12,616 nucleotides of DNA from contig CANFCA010000006.1 in assembly GCA_947445045.1 (NCBI GenBank), positions 1-12,616 of the forward strand. Reading direction: 5' to 3'. Source of the stretch: Gallionellaceae bacterium. Its GTDB lineage: Bacteria > Pseudomonadota > Gammaproteobacteria > Burkholderiales > Gallionellaceae. Shown piece by piece: positions 6,660 to 12,616 of this stretch (position 1 is its first letter; every line of letters begins with the position of its first letter). Under the pieces are notes generated by a model. It ran no database searches, was not told where the DNA came from, and worked only from the letters and a program-made list of their open reading frames with translations. Made by a program: the position numbers and the translations under genes.

Positions 6660-7759
6660 GCTACCTCTCCAAGTATCTGCTTTAACGCAGACAAAAATTT
6701 TTCATTTTCAACTTCTAAACCAATGCTCACGCGCAAATAGTCCGTCATCGCGTAATTGGCTATCGGACGCACGATCACGCCCAACTCCAACAAGCGACGA
6801 TACACGCGCATCGCATCCGCAATTTTGAAACTCACAAAATTTCCAAAAGACGGAATGTAATCCAATTTCAACTTACTCAAACCATCAGTGATTTGTTGCA
6901 TGCCGCGCTGATTCAAGGCAAACGTTTGCTGTACAAAATCCGCGTCCTGCAATGCGGCCACTGCCGCAGCTTGTGCCACGCTGTTGACGTTAAACGGTTG
7001 ACGCACGCGGTTGAGCATATCCATCACCTGCGCGTGACCCAAAGCATAACCCACGCGCAACGAGGCCAAGCCATAAGCCTTGGAGAAGGTGCGCGAGATA
7101 ATCAGATTAGGAAATTCTTTAAGCCATGCAACGCTGTCATAACGTTTTTCTACAGGCAGATACTCGTTATAAGCCTCGTCCAACACCACCAAAATGTTTT
7201 GCGGTAACGCACGCAAAAATGCTAGTAGCGCATCACCCGATAAAAATGTGCCTGTTGGATTATTCGGGTTGGCGACGAAAATTATTTTTGCCTGATGTTC
7301 AATTGCAGCAACACGCATCGCGTCCAAATCGTGACCAAAATCTTTGGCGGCAACACTGATACCGATTGCGCCTACCGCTTGCGTCGCCAAAGGATATACG
7401 GCGAAAGCATGATCCGAATAGACAGCTTTATCGCCCACCGTCAAAAAAGCACGCGCAGCCAATTCCAATAAATCGTTAGAGCCGTTGCCCAAAAAAACTT
7501 GATTGATTGCCACGCCGTAACGTTGCACCAGAGCATCTTTCAAAGCAAAGCCATTGCCGTCAGGATACAAACTAATGTCGCCCAACGCCGCACGCGCCGC
7601 CGCAATCGCCTTGGTACTCGCGCCTAAAGGATTTTCATTGGAAGCCAACTTCACGATACCCGTGATACCAAGCTCACGTTCCAATTCTGAAATAGGCTTT
7701 CCGGGCTGATAGGGCGCAATCGCGCGGATGTAGTCAGGTGCTAATTCTGAATAGTTCAT
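6656..7759 (-). CDS. hisC: histidinol-phosphate aminotransferase (may also act on aromatic keto acids)
   Basis: This is a PLP-dependent fold type I aminotransferase of 367 residues, the usual HisC length. KLASNENPLG (37-46) is the family N-terminal signature. NPNNPTG (164-170), DEAYNEY (194-200, D194 to the PLP ring nitrogen) and SRTFSKAYGLASLRVGY (222-238, Schiff-base K227) follow, with an arginine near the C-terminus in YLRVSIG for the substrate carboxylate. HisC converts imidazole-acetol phosphate to histidinol phosphate. Homologues placed between pheA and tyrA (hisHb of the Pseudomonas supraoperon) are thought to also transaminate prephenate, phenylpyruvate or hydroxyphenylpyruvate, and the context here suggests the same, which is inference. 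It starts 27 bases after pheA without a clear Shine-Dalgarno, and its TGA overlaps the aroF ATG. Confidence 0.93.
   Translation of the reverse strand: MNYSELAPDYIRAIAPYQPGKPISELERELGITGIVKLASNENPLGASTKAIAAARAALGDISLYPDGNGFALKDALVQRYGVAINQVFLGNGSNDLLELAARAFLTVGDKAVYSDHAFAVYPLATQAVGAIGISVAAKDFGHDLDAMRVAAIEHQAKIIFVANPNNPTGTFLSGDALLAFLRALPQNILVVLDEAYNEYLPVEKRYDSVAWLKEFPNLIISRTFSKAYGLASLRVGYALGHAQVMDMLNRVRQPFNVNSVAQAAAVAALQDADFVQQTFALNQRGMQQITDGLSKLKLDYIPSFGNFVSFKIADAMRVYRRLLELGVIVRPIANYAMTDYLRVSIGLEVENEKFLSALKQILGEVA
6664..6670 (-). promoter_or_regulatory. ribosome binding site of aroF inside the end of hisC
   Basis: GGAGAGG on the minus strand lies four to seven bases before the aroF ATG, depending on which GGAG-like register pairs. 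With the ATGA stop/start overlap it supports both the start choice and coupled translation of hisC and aroF. Confidence 0.65.
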
Positions 7760-7786
7760 AATGAAAATTAAGTAGATGTTGCAGCA

Positions 7787-8857
7787 CTAAACTGCAACTG
7801 GATAAGAACCTAGAACTTTTACAAAGGCGGTTGCTTGCTTCAACTCCTGAAGTGCGGCAGCCACTTTCGCGTCGGTTTGATGACCTTCGATGTCAACGTA
7901 GAACACGTATTCCCACATGCCTGCACGGCTGGGGCGTGATTCCAGTTTGGTGAGGCTCACATTATTGTTGGCGAACGGTGTGAGCAAATCATGCACCGCC
8001 CCCGGACGATTGGTCGTTGCCATCACCAGCGAAGTTTTATCGCGACCTGATGGCGCGACTTCCTGATTGCCAATCACCAAAAAGCGCGTGGTGTTGCGTG
8101 GATCATCCTCGATGCTGTGCGCCCAAATATCCAAGCCAAACAACACTGCGGCTTGCTCGCCAGCAATGGCGGCTTTGGTAGGATCATTCGCGGCAAGTTG
8201 CGCGCCTTCCGCGTTACTTGAAACAGGAATACGTGCGATGTGCGGAAAGTTTACATTCAGCCAATTTTGACATTGCGCGAGTGCTTGAGGATGCGCAACC
8301 ACCTCGCGGATACGCCCGTCAAATAAAGCACCCGGCTTAATCAACAAGCAATGATGGATAGGCAGTGACACTTCACCGCAAATTTTTAATTGGCTGCTCG
8401 GCAGTAAATCCAGCGTGCGACCCACCGCGCCTTCGGTGGAATTTTCCACTGGTACAACGCCAAAATTCACTCTGCCTGATTCCACTCCGCGAAACACTTC
8501 ATCGATAGAGGTCACGGCAAATCGTTCTGCCGCCTGACCAAAGCGCTTGATAGCAGCTTCCTCGGTGTAGGTACCCATCGGACCGAGATATGCAACCGAC
8601 ATTTTCGCTTCTAATGCGCGGCACTGCGACATCACTTCAGTGAATAACTGCGTCACCGCAGCATTGCTCAAGGGTCCGTTATTGTTGGATTGCAGACGAA
8701 GTAACACTTGCGCCTCACGCTCTGGGCGCAACACTGTGCCATCTTCTTTGAGATGCCCAATCTGTTGCGCCAATCCCGCGCGCTGATTAACCAGTTTCAA
8801 CAACTGGTCATCCAAGCCATCGATTTGCTCACGCAACTGCTTTAATTGCTCGCTCAT
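7787..8857 (-). CDS. pheA: bifunctional chorismate mutase/prephenate dehydratase
   Basis: This P-protein (356 residues) carries out chorismate to prephenate and prephenate to phenylpyruvate. Residues 1-85 are an AroQ-type mutase: LREQIDGLDDQLLKLVNQR with R9 and R26, then K37 and RPERE (44-48). The dehydratase domain spans about 87-265, from VAYLGPMGTYTEEAA through VPVENSTEGAV (135-145) to NTTRFLVIG (255-263), which holds the catalytic Thr-Arg-Phe (257-259). The ACT domain (about 274-352) has NRPGAV (283-288) and the ESRP motif (306-309) tied to phenylalanine feedback inhibition in E. coli PheA. All three parts look intact, so this should be the feedback-controlled branch enzyme for phenylalanine. 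It follows serA by 7 bases; its ribosome binding site is weak, suggesting coupling. Confidence 0.97.
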   Translation of the reverse strand: MSEQLKQLREQIDGLDDQLLKLVNQRAGLAQQIGHLKEDGTVLRPEREAQVLLRLQSNNNGPLSNAAVTQLFTEVMSQCRALEAKMSVAYLGPMGTYTEEAAIKRFGQAAERFAVTSIDEVFRGVESGRVNFGVVPVENSTEGAVGRTLDLLPSSQLKICGEVSLPIHHCLLIKPGALFDGRIREVVAHPQALAQCQNWLNVNFPHIARIPVSSNAEGAQLAANDPTKAAIAGEQAAVLFGLDIWAHSIEDDPRNTTRFLVIGNQEVAPSGRDKTSLVMATTNRPGAVHDLLTPFANNNVSLTKLESRPSRAGMWEYVFYVDIEGHQTDAKVAAALQELKQATAFVKVLGSYPVAV

Positions 8858-8864
8858 TATCTAT

Positions 8865-10055
8865 CTACACTACATCAGGAAAGGGTAAGTCGCGAACCAT
8901 CAACACACCCGGAATGGCTGCCAACTGCGCAATCAACGCAGCAGGTGTTTGGCTGTCGGTATCCACCAAGGTATAGGCCATTTCACCGCGTGATTTATTC
9001 ATCATGTTGTGAATGTTGATGCCTGCCGCGGCCAGCGTGGTAGAAATTTGCCCCAACATATTCGGCACGTTGCTATTCGCAATCGCAATGCGGAATGCCG
9101 ATTCGCGCGGCATGACCAAGCTAGGGAAATTCACCGTATTCGTGATATTGCCATGCTTCAAATACTCGCGAACTTGATCGACCACCATCACCGCGCAATT
9201 CTCTTCCGCCTCTTCAGTCGATGCGCCGAGATGTGGCAGCGTCACAACATTTGGCTGACCCTGCAATTTCTGCGCAGGAAAATCGCACACATAACTGAGC
9301 AAATGTTTGCTCTGCAAACTCGCCAACACCGCATCGGTATCCACGATGGCATCGCGAGAAAAATTCAGCAGCACACTGCCCTGCTTCATCGCTTGCACAC
9401 GCTGCGCGTTAATCAAACCGCGCGTTGCATCTAGCAAGGGAACATGCAGCGTGACGAAATCACTATGCTTGAGCAGCTCTTCAACGCTATGCGCCTTTTT
9501 CACTTGTGCAGACAAGCTCCACGCCGCTTCAACCGTGATCTCTGGATCATAGCCATATACGCTCATACCCAAGCCCAGCGCGGTATCGGCAACCAAACGA
9601 CCAATCGCACCTAAACCGATAATGCCCAATGTACGACAACGTAACTCAATGCCCGCGTAATTTTTTTTACCCTCTTCAACTAGCTTATGCAGCGCAGCAT
9701 CATCACCTTGCAAGCCTGCGGTAAAGTTGAGCGCAGGTACAACATTACGCGCCGCCAACAACATTCCCAAAATAACCAACTCTTTCACCGCATTGGCATT
9801 CGCGCCTGCCGCATTGAAAACTGGTACACCGCGCTCGCTCATTTTCTTTACCGGCACATTATTCGTTCCTGCACCCGCACGCGCAATAGCTTTGACGCTG
9901 GCAGGAATCACCATGTCATGCATCACTTGCGAGCGCACCAAAATTGCGTCAGGTTCAGCAATGTCATTGCCGACCAGATATGCATTGGCTGGGAAACGTT
10001 TCAGCCCTTGAGCAGAAATTTTGTTCAGCGTGAGAATGCGGTAAGGAGTTGCCAT
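8865..10055 (-). CDS. serA: D-3-phosphoglycerate dehydrogenase (SerA-type, with ACT domain)
   Basis: This D-2-hydroxyacid dehydrogenase of 396 residues is predicted to oxidise 3-phosphoglycerate to phosphohydroxypyruvate, the substrate of the adjacent SerC. The Rossmann motif is GLGAIG (147-152) and D170 (YGYDP) indicates NAD. The family signature NFSRDAIVD (231-239) gives the substrate-binding R234, and LPHLGAS (273-279) supplies H275. A C-terminal ACT domain spans about 320-396, so serine feedback is possible. The odd point is the region SYVCDFPAQKL (254-264): in E. coli SerA the aligned DVFPTE carries the catalytic-dyad Glu, but here that position is Gln (Q262), confirmed in the DNA as CAG. 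D258 is shifted by one place. It may be compensated by another residue or be a subfamily trait. The ATG lies 3 bases after the serC stop. Related dehydrogenases act on other hydroxyacids, but the serC neighbour favours this role. Confidence 0.9.
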   Translation of the reverse strand: MATPYRILTLNKISAQGLKRFPANAYLVGNDIAEPDAILVRSQVMHDMVIPASVKAIARAGAGTNNVPVKKMSERGVPVFNAAGANANAVKELVILGMLLAARNVVPALNFTAGLQGDDAALHKLVEEGKKNYAGIELRCRTLGIIGLGAIGRLVADTALGLGMSVYGYDPEITVEAAWSLSAQVKKAHSVEELLKHSDFVTLHVPLLDATRGLINAQRVQAMKQGSVLLNFSRDAIVDTDAVLASLQSKHLLSYVCDFPAQKLQGQPNVVTLPHLGASTEEAEENCAVMVVDQVREYLKHGNITNTVNFPSLVMPRESAFRIAIANSNVPNMLGQISTTLAAAGINIHNMMNKSRGEMAYTLVDTDSQTPAALIAQLAAIPGVLMVRDLPFPDVV

Positions 10056-10058
10056 TTT

Positions 10059-11141
10059 TTATCCGTTCTTTTTGGCAAATTCAGCCATGAACGCAACCAA
10101 TGCTTGCACACCCGCTAACGGCATCGCGTTATAAATTGAAGCGCGCATACCTCCCACCGAGCGGTGTCCCTTGAGTTGCAACAATCCACGCGCATCAGCT
10201 TGCTTTACAAAGTCGCCATCTAAATTCGCGTCCTTCAAGGTGAACGGCACGTTCATACGTGAACGATTCGTTTTTGCTACGGGGCAGTTATAAAATCCAT
10301 TGCTGCTATCGATGGCCGCATAGAGCAGATTTGCTTTGGTGATATTGTTAGCTTCCATCGCCGCAATGCCACCATTGCGTTTCAACATTTGGAATACCAG
10401 TCCCGCAACATAGATACCAAATGTCGGTGGCGTGTTGTACATCGAATCATTTTCCGCGTGCGTCTTGTAATCCAGCATGGTGGGAGTTCCCGCAACCACT
10501 TGTCCAATCAAATCTTCACGCACGATGACGATGGTCAAACCTGCAGGTCCGATATTTTTTTGCGCACCTGCATAAATCAAACCGACCTTAGATACATCAA
10601 TCTTGCGCGACAAAATGTTAGAAGACATGTCAGCCACCAACGGTACATCACCACAATTAGGTAACCAATCAAACTCCACACCACCTATCGTCTCGTTAGG
10701 TGTGATGTGCAAGTAAGCGGCATTCGCATCACATTTCCAAGTCGCAAAATCCGGCACGTAAGAAAAATTCTTATCGGCACTATCTGCAACCACATTCACC
10801 TTGCCGAATTTTTTGGCTTCGCTGATGGCTTTTTTCGACCACTCTCCCGTGTTCAAATAATCGGCTGAATTTTTGCCACGCAACAGATTCATCGGAACCA
10901 TAGCGAATTGTTGGCTCGCACCCCCTTGCAAAAACAGCACTTTGTAATTGGCGGGGATGCCCATCAACTCGCGCAAATCGGCTTCGGCTTGCGCCTGAAT
11001 GCCCATATATTCCTTGCCGCGATGGGACATTTCCATCACCGACATGCCACTGCCATGCCAGTCCAGCATTTCTGCCTGCGCTTGTTGCAACACTTCCTTA
11101 GGCAATACTGCCGGTCCCGCGCTGAAGTTATAAATCGTCAT
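10059..11141 (-). CDS. serC: phosphoserine aminotransferase
   Basis: SerC transfers an amino group from glutamate to 3-phosphohydroxypyruvate, giving phosphoserine, and also serves pyridoxal phosphate synthesis. The 360-residue protein begins [14 protein letters not shown] (5-18), the family hallmark, with [17 protein letters not shown] (28-44), [10 protein letters not shown] (71-80, phosphate and PLP contacts) and [10 protein letters not shown] (170-179, D171). The Schiff-base lysine is K195 in [21 protein letters not shown] and the C-terminal [15 protein letters not shown] stretch are intact. GGAGAG at 11155-11150, eight bases before the ATG, supports the start. It follows gyrA by 119 bases and precedes serA by 3, so serine-pathway steps one and two are adjacent. 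The same order gyrA-serC-pheA is known in beta- and gammaproteobacteria. Confidence 0.97.
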   Translation of the reverse strand: MTIYNFSAGPAVLPKEVLQQAQAEMLDWHGSGMSVMEMSHRGKEYMGIQAQAEADLRELMGIPANYKVLFLQGGASQQFAMVPMNLLRGKNSADYLNTGEWSKKAISEAKKFGKVNVVADSADKNFSYVPDFATWKCDANAAYLHITPNETIGGVEFDWLPNCGDVPLVADMSSNILSRKIDVSKVGLIYAGAQKNIGPAGLTIVIVREDLIGQVVAGTPTMLDYKTHAENDSMYNTPPTFGIYVAGLVFQMLKRNGGIAAMEANNITKANLLYAAIDSSNGFYNCPVAKTNRSRMNVPFTLKDANLDGDFVKQADARGLLQLKGHRSVGGMRASIYNAMPLAGVQALVAFMAEFAKKNG

Positions 11142-11180
11142 TTCAATTACTCTCCAAAAATTAAAATCTCAATTCCTCAT

Positions 11181-11254
11181 CCGCAGATTTCGCAGATTCA
11201 CACAAATTATTTTGATGTTGTTTTTTAATCCGCGTCAATCTGTGTAATCTGTGG
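11181..11254. repeat. imperfect inverted repeat between gyrA and serC
   Basis: Two arms of about 30 bases (11181-11209 and 11225-11254) are reverse complements with roughly seven mismatches, most of them transitions, around a 15-base T-rich centre. Each arm contains spaced copies of a CAGATT-like unit: the right arm read on the minus strand has CACAGATTA, CACAGATTGA and CGCGGATTAA in succession. It fills almost the whole gap between gyrA and serC. Similar CAGATT-rich intergenic palindromes recur in many environmental bacterial genomes, as I recall. It could be a mobile or REP-like remnant, an mRNA-end stabiliser, a partial terminator for gyrA, or a protein binding site. Confidence 0.65.
11209..11238 (-). 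promoter_or_regulatory. weak candidate promoter for serC
   Basis: On the minus strand TTGACG (11238-11233) and CAAAAT (11214-11209) are 18 bases apart, matching the sigma-70 boxes at five and four of six positions. The site lies inside the inverted repeat and about 70 bases before the serC start. The match is modest and may be chance in an AT-rich gap. Confidence 0.25.
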
Positions 11255-11260
11255 ACGCTT

Positions 11261-12616
11261 TTACTCTTCGCTAACCTCTTCTTCCGGCTCAGCGATGCGG
11301 CTCAATCCAGCCAACTTCTCGCCTTTTTCCATATTCATCAACGTCACGCCCTGTGCCGTGCGACCCATTTCGCGTATTTCTTTCACACGCGTACGAATCA
11401 ACACACCACTCGTGCCAATCAACATGATTTCGTCATCGGCATTGACCAATGTTGCGGCAACCACAGTGCCATTACGCGCCGAAGTCTTAATCGCAATCAT
11501 GCCTTGCGTACCGCGTCCATGGCGGGTGTATTCAGCGATAGGGCTGCGTTTACCAAAACCATTTTCGGTTGCAGTTAGCACGCTTTGCTGTTCGTTTTCT
11601 GCGACCAATAATGAGATAACACTTTGCTTGGCTGCCAACTTCATACCGCGTACACCGCGCGATGCACGACCGGTTGCGCGCACATCGTTTTCATCAAAGC
11701 GCACTGCTTTACCACCATTGGAGAACAACATTACATCATGCTTACCATCGGTGACTGCAACGCCAATTAAGAAATCGCCTTCGTCCAAATTGATGGCGAT
11801 AATGCCCCGTTTCATCGGACGTGAGAAATCAATCAATGAAGTTTTCTTCACGGTGCCGTTAGAGGTAGCGAAGAACACAAATTTATCTTCAACAAATTCC
11901 GCGACTGGCAAAATCGCGTTAATTTTTTCGCCGTTTTCCAGTTGCAACAAATTCACAATCGGCTTGCCACGTGAGATGCGACTGCCTTGCGGCACTTCGT
12001 ATACTTTGAGCCAATGCACCCGACCTAAATTTGAAAAGCACAGAATGAAATTGTGCGTATTTGCGATAAACAAGTTGTCGATGAAATCATCTTCCTTAGT
12101 CGCTGTTGCTTGCTTGCCGCGACCACCGCGTTTTTGTGCTCGATATTCTTCTAGCTTCTGCGCCTTCATATAACCGCCATGCGATAACGTGACCACCACA
12201 TCTTCCGGTGCGATCAAGTCTTCCATGCTCATGTCTTGCGTGTGGGTAATGATTTCGCTGCGGCGCTTGTCGCCAAATTGCGCTTTCACTGCCACCAACT
12301 CATCGTGGATGATTTGCGTCACACGCGCTGGTTTTGCCAAGATGTCCAGCAAGTCAGTAATCTTGTCCATCACCTCACGATATTCGCCAACGATCTTATC
12401 TTGCTCCAACCCTGTCAAACGCTGCAAACGCAATTCCAAAATCGCTTGCGCTTGCGCATCAGACAAATGATAGCCACGATCTTTGCCCGATCCAGTCAAA
12501 CCAAATTCTGGCATGAGACCATCCGGACGCGATGCATCACTCACCCGACTCAACATGTCTTCTACCAATGAAGAACGCCATGCGCGCGCCATCAAATCGC
12601 GCTTAGCATCGGCAGG
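11261..12616 (-). CDS. gyrA: DNA gyrase subunit A, C-terminal part (5' end outside window)
   Basis: The frame is open to the right edge, giving 451 residues plus a TAA stop; an internal TTG at 12595 is not the real start. The fragment begins with PADAKRDLMARAW, then covers the end of the breakage-reunion region: LSDAQAQAILELRLQRLTGLEQ, the coiled-coil linker and FGDKRRSEI. EDVVVTLSHGGYMK begins the C-terminal DNA-wrapping beta-pinwheel. The GyrA box QKRGGRG, which distinguishes GyrA from topoisomerase IV ParC, is present, followed by repeated blades (NTHNFILCFSNLGRVHWLKV, FFATSNGTVKKTSL, MLFSNGGKAVRF, VLTATENGFGKRS, IMLIGTSGVLIRTRV). With GyrB it introduces negative supercoils. The acidic tail is short (EPEEEVSEE) compared with E. 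coli. The quinolone-resistance region lies outside the window. Confidence 0.98.
   Translation of the reverse strand, partial: PADAKRDLMARAWRSSLVEDMLSRVSDASRPDGLMPEFGLTGSGKDRGYHLSDAQAQAILELRLQRLTGLEQDKIVGEYREVMDKITDLLDILAKPARVTQIIHDELVAVKAQFGDKRRSEIITHTQDMSMEDLIAPEDVVVTLSHGGYMKAQKLEEYRAQKRGGRGKQATATKEDDFIDNLFIANTHNFILCFSNLGRVHWLKVYEVPQGSRISRGKPIVNLLQLENGEKINAILPVAEFVEDKFVFFATSNGTVKKTSLIDFSRPMKRGIIAINLDEGDFLIGVAVTDGKHDVMLFSNGGKAVRFDENDVRATGRASRGVRGMKLAAKQSVISLLVAENEQQSVLTATENGFGKRSPIAEYTRHGRGTQGMIAIKTSARNGTVVAATLVNADDEIMLIGTSGVLIRTRVKEIREMGRTAQGVTLMNMEKGEKLAGLSRIAEPEEEVSEE

Noticed and set aside
6382..6828. Plus-strand open frame of 148 codons across the hisC/aroF junction
   Set aside because: It is antisense to two well-identified enzymes and has no domain or ribosome binding site support.
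11295..12173. A 292-codon open frame on the plus strand opposite gyrA
   Set aside because: It is a shadow of the highly conserved gyrA reading frame; its composition is Ser/Pro/Thr-rich without a recognisable domain, and it has no matching neighbours on that strand.
1..12616. CRISPR array, tRNA or rRNA gene, insertion sequence, prophage attachment site
   Set aside because: No regularly spaced repeats, cloverleaf-like sequence, transposase motif or integrase was seen; the window is almost wholly coding on one strand.

Overview
The window looks like a chromosomal segment of a betaproteobacterium. Protein sequence style and gene order point to the Nitrosomonadales/Gallionellaceae neighbourhood, but this is inference from recall and the genus is not established. 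Every gene is on the minus strand, so transcription runs from right (12616) to left (1). The genes are packed tightly: most neighbours overlap or lie within 30 bases, and no RNA gene, CRISPR array or insertion sequence was seen.

In transcription order, the right edge holds the 3' part of gyrA (DNA gyrase subunit A; its 5' end is outside the window). A 119-base gap with an imperfect 30-base inverted repeat separates it from a biosynthetic run: serC (phosphoserine aminotransferase), a serA-type phosphoglycerate dehydrogenase, pheA (chorismate mutase/prephenate dehydratase), hisC, and a type I-beta DAHP synthase (aroF). Next come a class I methyltransferase, a small retropepsin-like aspartic protease, a small protein with an antitoxin-like N-terminus, and tyrA (prephenate/arogenate dehydrogenase). 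This is a variant of the gyrA-serC-pheA-hisC-tyrA supraoperon known from beta- and gammaproteobacteria. SerA and SerC supply the first two steps of serine synthesis from 3-phosphoglycerate. AroF opens the shikimate pathway, and PheA, HisC and TyrA handle the phenylalanine, histidine/aromatic and tyrosine branches.

After tyrA, where related genomes often continue with aroA-cmk-rpsA, this window has cell-envelope genes. An ArnT-like lipid-linked-sugar glycosyltransferase starts on the tyrA stop codon, and an ArnE-like small membrane protein overlaps its end. A possible intrinsic terminator sits at the end of that unit. Beyond it, an AT-richer gene for a GT-C-type polytopic membrane protein runs off the left edge.

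Nothing here is a clearly new system. The items most worth a second look are the retropepsin plus antitoxin-like gene pair embedded in the aromatic operon, the missing catalytic glutamate position in SerA, the inverted repeat between gyrA and serC, and the switch from aromatic to envelope genes directly on the tyrA stop codon.
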